In this document: piece by piece, positions 22,234-30,710 of the stretch
Numbering within the stretch: the first letter of the stretch is position 1
Layout of the letters: each line of letters starts with the position of its first letter
From: CAZHHH01 sp052400685
GTDB taxonomy: Bacteria; Bacteroidota; Bacteroidia; Bacteroidales; Marinilabiliaceae
Assembly: GCA_052400685.1 (NCBI GenBank)
Contig: JBQTGJ010000029.1
Direction: 5' to 3' (one strand)
Length of the DNA: 30,710 nt
The notes under the pieces: generated by a model
What the model saw: only the letters and a program-made list of their open reading frames with translations
Told to the model about the DNA's origin: nothing
Databases searched by the model: none
Made by a program: the position numbers and the translations under genes

Positions 22234-25200
22234 ATGTATATAAAAACAATAATCAACAGCCTTTTCCTGCTGCTTTTGGCAGGGATGATGGGGAATGTCC
22301 GTGCGCAGGAGTCCGGAGGGGCTTACCTCATAATGGGCACGGTGATGGAAGAAAACGGCGCCCCACTGCCGGGTGTGAATATTGCCATTAAAGGCACATC
22401 ACACGGCACCATCAGCGATATGGATGGTCGTTTTAATCTGGAAGGTGTGGCGCATGGCGACACGGTGATGTTCTCGTTCATCGGGTTCAGGATTCATGAG
22501 ATGATTGTAACAGATAACCATACGCGGCTAAAAATCGCCCTGTCGGCAGACATCGACGAGCTGGACCAGGTGATAGTGGTGGGGCATGGCACGCAACGCA
22601 AAATCACGACGACAGGAGCCATCACCTCCGTTGATGTTTCCGATTTACAGGTTCCGGCGGTGTCGTTGAGTAATATGCTGGCAGGACGGGTACCCGGAGT
22701 GATCGGTCTGAGCCGCAGCGGCGAGCCAGGCAACGACTATTCAGAGTTCTGGATCCGGGGCATCAGCACCTTTGGCGCCAACGCCAGTGCTCTGGTCCTC
22801 ATCGACGGGGTAGAAGGCAACCTGAACGATATTGACCCCGTGGATATTGAGTCGTTCTCGGTACTGAAAGATGCGTCGGCCACAGCCGTGTATGGCGTAC
22901 GTGGTGCCAACGGCGTGGTGCTGATCACCACCAAACGGGGTAAGGCCGGTAAACTAAAGGTTAACGTGAAAGCCAACCGCACCTATACCGAATGTGGCCG
23001 TCTGCCCGAATATGTGAATGCGGGTACCTATGCGCGATTGGCCAACGAGGCACGTGTGGTGCGCGGCCTCGAAGAGAAATATTCGGATGTGGAGGTCAGC
23101 CTCTTTGAGACGGGTCTCGACCCGGATTTATATCCCGATGTAAACTGGCGCAATGTGCTGTTGAAAGACCATTCGTACTACGGGCAGTACAATCTGAACA
23201 TCTCGGGCGGAGGCACCAATGCCCGGTACTATGTTAGTCTGGGCTACCAAAACAAAGACGGCATCTTTAAACAGGATGCATCGGCCAATAAATACGATGT
23301 CAACGTTAACTATCACAAATACAATTTCCGCTCGAATGTGGATATGGATCTGACGCCGACCACGCAGCTGTCGCTGAACCTGGAAGACATCATATCTGAA
23401 CAGAATGCGCCGGGCTATGGCGATAATAACGATGCGCTTTGGAACGCGCAGGCCAACCTGTCGCCTGTCACAGTTCCTGTTAAATACAGCAACGGGCAGC
23501 TGGCTGCTTATGGCAGCAATGGCAACCAGATAACACCTTATGTGCTTCTCAACTACACGGGTTATCGGCGTACGAGCCAAAATACGGTAAACCTGAAGAT
23601 GAAGCTGACGCAGGATATGTCCTTTCTTCTTCCGGGTTTAACGGCCAACGCGCTCTTTTCGTGGACTTACTACGGCGATCACCGCTCGGGACGTAATAAG
23701 ATGCCGGATCTCTATTATGCTTCGGGGCGTCAAAACGACGGGCGTTTAATCACCCATAAAACGGTGTCGGGCACCGATGCCAGCTACTGGCAGACGGCCT
23801 ATCTGGCACGTTCGCTCTATTTTGAAGGTCAGGTGAACTACAACCGTCTGCTGGGCAATCAGCACCGCATTACGGGACTGCTGCACGCCTACCGACAGGA
23901 TGAACGTAACACCGATGGCAGCGACTACGACAGTGTTATTCCGGTACGTTACCAGGCGCTGTCGGGGCGCGCCACTTACTCGTACAACGACACCTATCTG
24001 GTGGAGTTGAATGGTGGTTATTCGGGCTCCGAGAATTTTAAACCGGGTGAGCAATACGGCTTTTTCCCGGCTGTTTCGGTGGGGTGGGTGCCTACGCAAT
24101 ACCAGTGGACAAAAGGGCATTTACCGTTTGTTAATTATCTGAAACTAAGAGCCTCGTGGGGAAAGGTGGGCAATGGCAGCACCGATGAACGCTTTCCGTA
24201 CCTGTCGCTCATGAACTACAGCGCCAACAACTGGGGTCAGAGTGTGACCGAGGGAAAAGTGGGCGTGGATAATCTGAAGTGGGAAACCACCACCAAATAC
24301 GACATCGGTCTTGATGCCAAATTTTTCAAATCACGTTTCGACCTTACGGTTGATGGCTTTCTGTCGGAGGCCAACGACATCTATCAGCAACGCGTCACCA
24401 TCCCCTACGAAGTGGGAGCTGCCGAGAGTCCGTGGGTCAATGCCGGGTCCATGCGGAGCTGGGGTGCCGACGGTAACCTGTCGTATATGCAGCCATTTGG
24501 CGACGGCATCGCACTAACGGTGAGAGGTAATTTCACCTTCTCGCGCAACGAAGTAACCCACTGGGAACAAACAGGCATCAACTATCCGTACCAGTCGTAC
24601 ACGGGTGTGCCCTATGGTGTGCAACGTGGACTCATTGCCCTGGGTCTCTTCAAAGATGAAGAAGACATTGCCAGCAGTCCTGAGCAAACTTTCATGTCGA
24701 ACTACCTGCCGGGCGACATCAAATACAAGGATGTGAACGGCGATGGCGTTGTTGATGGCGACGACGAGGTGCCGCTGGATTATTCCAATGTACCGCGTTT
24801 GGAGTATGGGTTGGCGGCCGAGCTAAAATGGAAAAACTGGTCGTTCAGTGCCTTTTTTACCGGACAGGACCAGGTGAGTTATTTTCTGGGTGGCGACGGT
24901 TATTATCCTTTTAAAGGAGAGGAGGAGGGTAACATCCTCACCATTGTGGCCAATCAGAATAACCGCTGGACGCCTGCGTCGTTCTCGGGCACCACAGCCA
25001 CAGAGAACCCCAATGCCCGTTTTCCGCGTCTTACCTATGGCGAAAATGCCAACAACAACCGCAATTCGACATTCTGGCTGGCCGATGCATCGTTTTTACG
25101 TTTTAAAAATGCCGAGGTGGCTTATCGTTTTAATGAGTCATGGCTTGCCCGTTATGGTCTGTCGGCTGCCACACTTAGTTTTACGGCCAGCAATATTGCG

Positions 25201-25305
25201 GTGTGGGACAATGTGAAACTGTGGGACCCCGAACAGGCCAGTGCCAACGGCGCGGTTTATCCGCTTCAGCGTACTTACACCCTACAGCTTATCGTGGCCT
25301 TTTAA
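22234..25305 (+). CDS. SusC/RagA-type TonB-linked outer membrane transporter
   Basis: This 1023-residue protein imports oligosaccharides or other oligomers through the outer membrane together with its SusD partner. It has a signal peptide (about 1-25), a carboxypeptidase-regulatory-like domain (about 30-110; GTVMEENGAPLPGVNIAIKG, GRFNLEGV), a plug domain with the SusC signature (SNMLAGRVPGV, WIRGISTFG, SVLKDASATAVYGVRGANGV near 205-225) and a 22-strand barrel ending in the aromatic TYTLQLIVAF. ATG at 22234 is chosen because it begins the signal peptide. It lies 150 bases after the IPT/TIG gene and 141 bases before the preferred susD start. The substrate cannot be inferred. Confidence 0.95.
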   Translation: MYIKTIINSLFLLLLAGMMGNVRAQESGGAYLIMGTVMEENGAPLPGVNIAIKGTSHGTISDMDGRFNLEGVAHGDTVMFSFIGFRIHEMIVTDNHTRLKIALSADIDELDQVIVVGHGTQRKITTTGAITSVDVSDLQVPAVSLSNMLAGRVPGVIGLSRSGEPGNDYSEFWIRGISTFGANASALVLIDGVEGNLNDIDPVDIESFSVLKDASATAVYGVRGANGVVLITTKRGKAGKLKVNVKANRTYTECGRLPEYVNAGTYARLANEARVVRGLEEKYSDVEVSLFETGLDPDLYPDVNWRNVLLKDHSYYGQYNLNISGGGTNARYYVSLGYQNKDGIFKQDASANKYDVNVNYHKYNFRSNVDMDLTPTTQLSLNLEDIISEQNAPGYGDNNDALWNAQANLSPVTVPVKYSNGQLAAYGSNGNQITPYVLLNYTGYRRTSQNTVNLKMKLTQDMSFLLPGLTANALFSWTYYGDHRSGRNKMPDLYYASGRQNDGRLITHKTVSGTDASYWQTAYLARSLYFEGQVNYNRLLGNQHRITGLLHAYRQDERNTDGSDYDSVIPVRYQALSGRATYSYNDTYLVELNGGYSGSENFKPGEQYGFFPAVSVGWVPTQYQWTKGHLPFVNYLKLRASWGKVGNGSTDERFPYLSLMNYSANNWGQSVTEGKVGVDNLKWETTTKYDIGLDAKFFKSRFDLTVDGFLSEANDIYQQRVTIPYEVGAAESPWVNAGSMRSWGADGNLSYMQPFGDGIALTVRGNFTFSRNEVTHWEQTGINYPYQSYTGVPYGVQRGLIALGLFKDEEDIASSPEQTFMSNYLPGDIKYKDVNGDGVVDGDDEVPLDYSNVPRLEYGLAAELKWKNWSFSAFFTGQDQVSYFLGGDGYYPFKGEEEGNILTIVANQNNRWTPASFSGTTATENPNARFPRLTYGENANNNRNSTFWLADASFLRFKNAEVAYRFNESWLARYGLSAATLSFTASNIAVWDNVKLWDPEQASANGAVYPLQRTYTLQLIVAF

Positions 25306-25446
25306 CGGCAGGTTAGCCTGTGGCAGAAGGCGTGAAGCGTGCAAAATACCGGTTGTTACAAGCGCCTTGTGCCACTCAAAAAACAGATTACATCAAACAT
25401 CGCATCAGCAATGAAAATCAAGTGCTTAATTAAGAACACAAAACTT

Positions 25447-27438
25447 ATGAAACATAAAAATAAAGTAATACGATTTATACAGATGGTTGGGGTTGCCCTG
25501 TTGCTCAGCATCGGCAGCCACTCGTGCAACGACTATCTGGATGTGGACAAATATGTTTACGACATCACGGTTCTCGACAGTGTGTTTGTGGATGAAGAGA
25601 AGCTGCTCGGCTACATCAATGGCATTGCCAACTATCTGCCCGACGAAGACCGATTGTGGACCAATTCGTGGTCGCCGTATCAGGGGGCTTCGGATGAGAA
25701 TTTCTTTTCGTGGAACGATGGGCGTCATGCGGCCATCAAGTTTCTGCTTGATGAGATAACGCCTGCCACGGCCAACTACTATTACAACAACTACGCTACG
25801 TGGTACAAAGGCATCCGTAAAGCCAACACTGTTCTGGCCCGCATGGATGAGTGTGAGGATTTGTCGGTGAGCACCCAACGTACTTACACCGGTGAGATGT
25901 ATTTTTTCAGGGGTTATTTTCTCTATCTCCTGCTACAGCAATACGGGCCCGTGCCCTTACCGCCCGATGAGTTGACAGACTTTAATGATGAGGCCGAAAA
26001 TCTGATGTATGAGCGTAACAGCTACGACCAATGCGTGGACTATATCATTGACAATATGGAACAGGCCATCAGTTACCTGCCATCAACGCGCGAAGGTTCC
26101 AACATCTACCGTCCTACCAGCGGAGCTGCACTGGCAGTGCAGTCGCGGGTGTTGCTCACGGCTGCCAGCCCGCTTTTCAACGGCAATTCGGCTTACTCTG
26201 ACTGGACGCGTCAGGATGGCACACCTTTTATATCGCAGACGACCGACAACAGCAAGTGGGGCCGCGCCGCAGTGGCAGCCAGGCGGCTCATGGAGACAGG
26301 GCTGTACAAGCTTAACGTGATATACAAAGAGGCCACCACCGATTCGTTGCCGGCCAATGTTCCGGATGCCGATTTTCCGGATGGCGCCGGAGACATTGAT
26401 CCTTACCGATCGTACAAATCGCTGTTCAACGGCGAGGTGACCATCCGCAATTGTGCTGAATATATCTGGGCCTGTGAAGTGGATCCGCGAGGCGGCGACA
26501 GTCCGCTGTGGCTCTCATCGCCCTCTCAGCTGGGCGGCGGCAACGGTCTAAACCTGACGCTGAACCTCATCGATGCCTATAAGATGAAGGATGGTTTCGA
26601 CATCAACCAATCGAGTGCCGACTATCCGTACCCTGGCGCGGAAGTGGCTTATGAGCCCACAGGGCAAAGCAAAAGTCTCGGCGGCTATACTGTTTACACC
26701 TCGGGGACGGCCCGCATGTATGCCAACCGTGAGCCGCGCTTTTATGCCACCATAGGCTTTTCGCATTCCTACTGGCCCGGCACCTCGTATACCGGCACAG
26801 AAGGGTACAGCAATTATGAGGTGACCTATTACTCCGACGGCACGGCCGGCCCATCTATCGCTTTTCCTGACGACTATAACCACACGGGTTACACCTGCAT
26901 CAAATACAACCATCCCGAGGACAATATGCGGGCTTCGGGATCCATCTATGCCAAATGGTTTCCATTGTTTCGATATGCTGAGATATTGCTCAACTATGCC
27001 GAGGCACTCAACGAACTGGAGGCACCATATACCGACGAAGCCACAGGCATCACGGTGACGCGCGATGTGGATGCTATTCGGGACGCTGTTAACCGGATAC
27101 GTTACCGGGCAGGGCAACCGGGTCTGTCGGCCGCCGAACTGTCGGGCCCTGAAACGATCCGGGCCGCCATTAAGCACGAGCGTCAGGTAGAATTTGCCTG
27201 CGAAGGCAGGCGCTATCATGACCTGCGTCGCTGGCTGGATGCCCCGGAAGCCTACAACCAACCCATAGTAGGCATGAATGTGCGGGCCAAAAGTTCCGAG
27301 AGAGAAAAATACTATACCCGCACCACCCTCAACAACAACCTGACGCAGCGCACGTGGTCGTTTAAAATGTATTTCTGGCCCATTCCCAAAAGTGCTCTGG
27401 ACAAAAATTCCAGACTGGTACAAAATCCGGGATGGTAA
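25447..27438 (+). CDS. SusD/RagB family outer membrane lipoprotein
   Basis: The 663-residue product from ATG 25447 starts MKHKNKVIRFIQMVGVALLL and has a lipobox before Cys27 (GSHSC-NDYLDVD), so it is a lipid-anchored lid for the SusC channel. The TPR-type helical core and the family's C-terminal motifs are present: RYAEILLNYAEALNE, then KHERQVEFACEGRRYHDLRR and the end WPIPKSALDKNSRLVQNPGW. Two earlier in-frame ATG codons (25411 and a longer extension to 25339) are not preferred because they would place a charged stretch before the signal. Its length is at the large end for the family. Confidence 0.93.
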   Translation: MKHKNKVIRFIQMVGVALLLSIGSHSCNDYLDVDKYVYDITVLDSVFVDEEKLLGYINGIANYLPDEDRLWTNSWSPYQGASDENFFSWNDGRHAAIKFLLDEITPATANYYYNNYATWYKGIRKANTVLARMDECEDLSVSTQRTYTGEMYFFRGYFLYLLLQQYGPVPLPPDELTDFNDEAENLMYERNSYDQCVDYIIDNMEQAISYLPSTREGSNIYRPTSGAALAVQSRVLLTAASPLFNGNSAYSDWTRQDGTPFISQTTDNSKWGRAAVAARRLMETGLYKLNVIYKEATTDSLPANVPDADFPDGAGDIDPYRSYKSLFNGEVTIRNCAEYIWACEVDPRGGDSPLWLSSPSQLGGGNGLNLTLNLIDAYKMKDGFDINQSSADYPYPGAEVAYEPTGQSKSLGGYTVYTSGTARMYANREPRFYATIGFSHSYWPGTSYTGTEGYSNYEVTYYSDGTAGPSIAFPDDYNHTGYTCIKYNHPEDNMRASGSIYAKWFPLFRYAEILLNYAEALNELEAPYTDEATGITVTRDVDAIRDAVNRIRYRAGQPGLSAAELSGPETIRAAIKHERQVEFACEGRRYHDLRRWLDAPEAYNQPIVGMNVRAKSSEREKYYTRTTLNNNLTQRTWSFKMYFWPIPKSALDKNSRLVQNPGW

Positions 27439-27530
27439 AACAGAAACAAGGGGTCAGGAGAAATCGGGTTTCTGTTGCTCAAGTGGAATCTCTGATTTAA
27501 AACACAATACGCAAATAAAAAATAAGATCT

Positions 27531-28418
27531 ATGAAACGAATAATAACATTTTTGTACCTGTTGCCTGCCGTGTTAGCAGGCTGCAGTGAAGATAGTCCAC
27601 TGGACGAAGAGCAATACTACAAACAAGTTTATATTGTGGGTTCGGACGAAACGACCAACATGGGGATGTCGGTGGTAGAGATCCCCTATAACGATTCTGT
27701 GGAACAGGCGACCTTTATCGCCATAGCCACCGGCGGCAGCCTAAACATCGACCGCGACATCACGGTAACGGTGGAGGAAGCGGGCACAACACCCATTGAC
27801 GACTATAACTTTAAATATCTGAAAGCCGATGATGTGCAATACCGTCATCTGGCATCGTCGTTCTACCGCATCCCCGACAATAACGTGGTGATAAAGGCCG
27901 GGGCGGTGTACGGACAAATGCCTGTTTACCTGAGCCCGGCGTCGTTGCATTGCGACTCGCTTTATGCGCTGACGTTCAAAATCAGCTCTGTCTCACTACC
28001 CGACTATATCACGATAAGGCCAACCGATACCGTTTTAATTCAGTCGTACACTTTTGTCAACGCCTATTCGGGCACCTATCAGCTGGAAGGGTATTACTAC
28101 GAGAGGACCGATGGTTCGTCGGCGGGTGATTCCACATCTGTCACGGCCACCCGTATGCTCAAAGCTGTAAATGCCAATACTGTGCGGCTGTATCATCTGG
28201 CCTATGCCGAATCGCAGGATAACATCGCAACGTATGGCCTCACACTCACGGTAAACGAAGATCATTCGCTGTTGGTGGCGGCATGGGATGACCTGGCTAT
28301 AACCGATGGTGGCGGGACTTATTCGCCTCAAACAGGCGTTTTTACGGTGTGGTACGATTATGAGCGGGATGGTACCAGCTACCGTTTTTCGGGTACGTTT
28401 ACAGAAAGTGATTCATAA
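27531..28418 (+). CDS. Lipoprotein with DUF1735 (BT_3987-like) and DUF4361-like domains
   Basis: This 295-residue protein has a lipoprotein signal (MKRIITFLYLLPAVLAGC, Cys18). An N-terminal immunoglobulin-like DUF1735 region spans about 25-155 (YYKQVYIVGSDETT, VTVEEAGTTPIDDYNFKYL, PVYLSPASLHCDSLYALTF). A C-terminal half from about 170 (TFVNAYSGTYQLEGYYYERT...) resembles DUF4361. Such proteins accompany SusC/SusD pairs and probably bind glycan on the cell surface. It is the last gene of the operon and is followed 27 bases later by a strong terminator. Confidence 0.8.
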   Translation: MKRIITFLYLLPAVLAGCSEDSPLDEEQYYKQVYIVGSDETTNMGMSVVEIPYNDSVEQATFIAIATGGSLNIDRDITVTVEEAGTTPIDDYNFKYLKADDVQYRHLASSFYRIPDNNVVIKAGAVYGQMPVYLSPASLHCDSLYALTFKISSVSLPDYITIRPTDTVLIQSYTFVNAYSGTYQLEGYYYERTDGSSAGDSTSVTATRMLKAVNANTVRLYHLAYAESQDNIATYGLTLTVNEDHSLLVAAWDDLAITDGGGTYSPQTGVFTVWYDYERDGTSYRFSGTFTESDS

Positions 28419-28445
28419 ATGAAATAAAACCGGTAACCCTTTTGG

Positions 28446-28490
28446 AGTTAGGCTATAAAGTCAGAAGTTGGACTTTATAGCCTAACTTTT
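28446..28490 (+). terminator. Rho-independent terminator of the Sus operon
   Basis: AGTTAGGCTATAAAGTC (28446-28462) and GACTTTATAGCCTAACT (28471-28487) form a perfect 17-bp stem with an 8-base loop, followed by TTTT-type sequence. It lies 28 bases after the stop of the last operon gene. Confidence 0.8.
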
Positions 28491-28708
28491 GACTTTGTGG
28501 ACCGGAAGTATTTAAAGTAATGGCCGAATAAAAGTCCACCGCACACACCCTAACCCCTGACACTGACCCAGCTAAAAATCTTGCGCGCAATAGGGGGCAT
28601 ATCACAAATGAGTACGTGGCAAAAAAACATTGTGTGGCGCAAGCCTTAATTTTATGAACAGGCACTGATTTTGTTACACCTGCAAATTCATCCTTTTTGC
28701 AGTTTTTC

Positions 28709-28784
28709 GCACTGAAAGTGCAGATGATTTCAGCCCAACGGCAACGCCTTGGGTAACAAAAAACAAAATGCGGCCTGAAAGGCC
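28709..28784 (+). repeat. REP-like three-hairpin element, copy 1
   Basis: Three short hairpins occur in order: GCACTGAAAGTGC (28709-28721), CCCAACGGCAACGCCTTGGG (28734-28753) and GGCCTGAAAGGCC (28772-28784). Layout and the CTGAAAG core match copies 2 and 3, but stem bases differ in a compensating way. The rest of 28491-28857 has no convincing gene; a minus-strand open frame at 28453-28842 runs through these hairpins and is rejected. Confidence 0.7.
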
Positions 28785-28857
28785 AGATCAAAAAATATAA
28801 AGATTGTCTTAAAAGCCCGACGTCTGCATTATGCTTGCTCATTTTTCAACCTCGAAT

Positions 28858-28998
28858 TAGTGTTTGTCTATAAAGTCAACTACTTCGTTACGCTTGTCAT
28901 AAAAACAGTCATTTACGAAAAGTAAACTCCTTGATTTTTATGACTTCGCAAGCCTTGTATTTGAACTTTATATTTTAAACACTTAGTTTATAGACAAC
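28858..28998. repeat. MITE-like palindromic repeat, copy 1
   Basis: The element of about 140 bases is bounded by TTGTCTATAAA (left) and TTTATAGACAA (right). It has an inner inverted pair (GTCATAAAAA and TTTTTATGAC). Its first 95 bases recur almost exactly at 30615-30710. It has no coding capacity and looks like a small mobile palindrome. Confidence 0.75.
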
Positions 28999-29175
28999 CT
29001 CGAATTAAACGGATTAAACAAATTATTTTGTTGCAACGCTCCAATTTGCGGGGAGTAGTTCCCCCTCAAGGGGGTTAGGAGTAAAGGGTTAGGGGTTAAA
29101 AAGATTAAATACCCCAAACAATAGGTATGGCAGGATTGATTTGCGCCTGAAGGGCTTGATGGAATACTGTTGATC

Positions 29176-29255
29176 AAGGCTGAAAGTCTTGGAGCATCAG
29201 CACAGGGCATCGCCCTGTGTTATGATATTCAAACGTTTCATCGCCCTGAAAGGGC
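29176..29255 (+). repeat. REP-like three-hairpin element, copy 2
   Basis: The hairpins are AAGGCTGAAAGTCTT (29176-29190), CACAGGGCATCGCCCTGTG (29201-29219) and GCCCTGAAAGGGC (29243-29255). A related half-hairpin (GCGCCTGAAGGGC) lies just upstream at about 29142. The stretch 28999-29175 has low-complexity GGGTTAGG-type sequence and no gene. Confidence 0.75.
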
Positions 29256-29406
29256 TACAGCCAGAAATAATTCATCCATATTGCACCTCTCAATTGATAG
29301 TATATTCCTAAACACTCATTTTTGTGTGGTTCTCTACCCAATAATTTTGTTCAATAATTAGATGAATTACCCACATCCATAAAAATTGCATTACTATTTG
29401 GCTCTT

Positions 29407-29484
29407 GCCCTTTCAGGGCGATGTTTTTTTTGATCGTATACATAGGGCGTTGCCCTATGCTTTAGCTTGTCGCCCTTTCAGGGC
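29407..29484 (-). repeat. REP-like three-hairpin element, copy 3 (inverted)
   Basis: On the plus strand: GCCCTTTCAGGGC (29407-29419), CATAGGGCGTTGCCCTATG (29441-29459) and GCCCTTTCAGGGC (29472-29484). It is the same layout as copies 1 and 2 on the opposite strand. The stretch between copies 2 and 3, and up to 29605, shows no gene. Confidence 0.75.
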
Positions 29485-29605
29485 TATTGGGTGATTGTCT
29501 CAATTTTCTGGTAAAGCAAAAGGCAACGCCAACAAAAAATAAATTCACAATAAATTGAAAAATACAAAATTTTGATTTTACTTTGTAATTCAAAGTTCTT
29601 TTAAA

Positions 29606-30250
29606 ATGGAAACACAAAACAGACCGAATGAAGATTTGAAGCATATCCGTCAGATGATGGAAGCTTCGTCGAAATTTTTATCGTTAAGCGGCTTATCAGG
29701 AATTGCAGTTGGCAGCTTCGCACTCATAGGCGCGGTACTAGCGTATCTGCTTCTGCTACATTCAGGCAATGTTAAATACGACGACTATTTACGTCTTCTA
29801 AACGGAAGCAACTCACACTATTTCCGTCTGGCGCTGGTAGCCGATGGCCTGTTTGTGCTGGTGGGAGCGCTTGTTTCTGCTTATGTTATCAGCTATCGCA
29901 AGAGTAAACAACAAGGGGTTGCATTTTGGACGCCCTCAGCAAAAAATATGGTTATAAGTCTTTTTACGGTATTAGCCACCGGGGGCCTTTTCTGCCTTAC
30001 ACTAATTATAAACGGTAGCATTCAATTGATAGCTGCTGCCATGTTAATATTCTATGGTTTGGCCCTGTTAAATGCGGCTAAATATTCGAAACACGATTTG
30101 CACATACTGGCCTACACTCAAATATTTTTGGGCCTTTTGGCTGCATTACTGCTAAACTATGGCTTATTTCTGTGGACTTTAGGTTTTGGGGTGGTACACA
30201 TTCTGTATGGCATTGTGATGTACCTGAAATATGAGAAGAAATCGGAATAA
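29606..30250 (+). CDS. Multi-pass membrane protein paired with a winged-helix regulator
   Basis: The 214-residue integral membrane protein has a short polar N-terminus (METQNRPNEDLKHIRQMMEA) and about six hydrophobic segments (about 26-50, 75-96, 112-132, 134-154, 162-180 and 184-206). No catalytic motif was seen. It is followed 21 bases later by a small winged-helix protein on the same strand; this pairing is common in Bacteroidota in my recollection, but the function is unknown. The two genes are flanked by copies of the MITE-like repeat. Confidence 0.8.
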   Translation: METQNRPNEDLKHIRQMMEASSKFLSLSGLSGIAVGSFALIGAVLAYLLLLHSGNVKYDDYLRLLNGSNSHYFRLALVADGLFVLVGALVSAYVISYRKSKQQGVAFWTPSAKNMVISLFTVLATGGLFCLTLIINGSIQLIAAAMLIFYGLALLNAAKYSKHDLHILAYTQIFLGLLAALLLNYGLFLWTLGFGVVHILYGIVMYLKYEKKSE

Positions 30251-30271
30251 ACAAACGCAAATCGCCACATA

Positions 30272-30568
30272 ATGAAAAGTTTAATTGAGGGAATGGATAA
30301 AAACTTCGACAGTCGGATTCGTCTGGGCATTATGAGTGCCCTAATGGTAAACGACACCGTTGATTTTAATACCCTCAAAGACTTATTGGATTTAACCGAT
30401 GGCAATTTAGCCAGTCACCTAAAAGGCCTGGAAAAAGCAGGTATGCTGCTGGTCAATAAACAATTTATTGGCCGTAAACCAAGTACCACGTATCAAATTA
30501 CGGCAACGGGACGGGACAAATTCACCACACATATTAACGCGCTGGAAAGGCTCATTAAAAACACGTAA
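30272..30568 (+). CDS. Winged-helix transcriptional regulator (ArsR/MarR-like)
   Basis: This 98-residue protein is a minimal winged helix: SRIRLGIMSALMVNDTVDFN (helix 1-2), LKDLLDLTDGNLASHLKGLE (helix-turn-helix with recognition helix) and KQFIGRKPSTTYQITATGRD (wing), then a C-terminal helix. It fits the PF13601-type DNA-binding domain. There are no metal-binding cysteines. It probably regulates its own operon with the upstream membrane-protein gene. Confidence 0.88.
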   Translation: MKSLIEGMDKNFDSRIRLGIMSALMVNDTVDFNTLKDLLDLTDGNLASHLKGLEKAGMLLVNKQFIGRKPSTTYQITATGRDKFTTHINALERLIKNT

Positions 30569-30614
30569 AAAGCGACAGAGTATTATACTCCCGACTTTAT
30601 GAACAGACTTTAAA

Positions 30615-30710
30615 TAGTGTTTGCCTATAAAGCCAACTTCTGCGTTACGCTTGTCATAAAAACAGTCATTTACGAAAAGTAAACTCCTTGATTTTTATGA
30701 CTTCGCAAGC
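30615..30710. repeat. MITE-like palindromic repeat, copy 2 (cut by window edge)
   Basis: This direct copy of 28858-28953 differs at only about six positions near its left end (GCCTATAAAGCCAACTTCTGC against GTCTATAAAGTCAACTACTTC); the last about 60 bases are identical. The right terminal repeat would lie beyond the window. Confidence 0.85.

Noticed and set aside
22188..22391. 67-residue plus-strand open frame overlapping the start of susC
   Set aside because: It is out of frame with the SusC signal peptide and overlaps the leader element; the peptide looks like a shadow of the leader and signal region.
26548..27423. 291-residue open frame on the minus strand
   Set aside because: It is antisense to the conserved C-terminal half of the SusD gene and has no family features.
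28453..28842. 129-residue open frame on the minus strand
   Set aside because: It runs through the terminator stem and REP-like hairpins and has no family features.

Overview
The window looks like a member of the Bacteroidota, probably Bacteroidales or Marinilabiliales. It carries a SusC/SusD outer-membrane pair, genes without Shine-Dalgarno-like leaders, a match to the TAnnTTTG promoter motif, and GxxExxY and DUF6338 families common in that phylum. No ribosomal RNA, tRNA, phage or transposase gene was seen.

Positions 1-19.9 kb form an AT-rich accessory region with every gene on the minus strand. From right to left it holds: a Cro/CI-type regulator (19719-19940); an unknown gene (18786-19442); a BcgI-like restriction-modification system (15133-18302); single-gene or two-gene units encoding a RES-domain protein, a DUF6338 membrane protein with a 51-residue partner, a lipoprotein, an HNH nuclease with an unknown partner, and a membrane protein; and a complete type I restriction-modification operon (regulator, hsdM, hsdS, four tandem GxxExxY genes, hsdR; 514-8532). 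A KilA-N fragment ends it. Between units lie three families of non-coding repeats: A (about 320 bp), B (about 122 bp, strongly palindromic) and C (about 190 bp, with a group II intron-like tail). In the core of the array every unit begins with TT just after a G that ends the preceding repeat, and its first 8-10 bases are the reverse complement of the bases after its own gene. This is the R'/R'' logic of integron cassettes, but with unusual recombination sites and no integrase in the window.

In the BcgI-like system the nuclease-methylase frame and the specificity frame are joined by GGGAAAG, an immediate TAG, a 5-nt spacer and a perfect 12-bp stem-loop. This has the layout of a programmed -1 frameshift site, and the specificity frame has no ATG of its own. 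The type I HsdS has a TAEL-like 12-bp tandem repeat and a central spacer that appears to be a read-through fossil of an older gene end.

Positions 20.0-28.5 kb are visibly GC-richer and on the plus strand. They hold a polysaccharide-utilization-type operon: IPT/TIG plus beta-propeller lipoprotein, SusC, SusD, and a DUF1735/DUF4361-like lipoprotein, closed by a strong terminator. Its 660-nt leader contains a promoter/palindrome, a 20-codon ORF, and a 90-bp element in tandem, each copy encoding a 13-residue peptide. A third copy precedes susC. No glycoside hydrolase gene is in the window, so the substrate is unknown.

Positions 28.5-30.7 kb contain REP-like elements whose hairpins covary, a MITE-like repeat present twice, and a two-gene unit of a multi-pass membrane protein and a winged-helix regulator.
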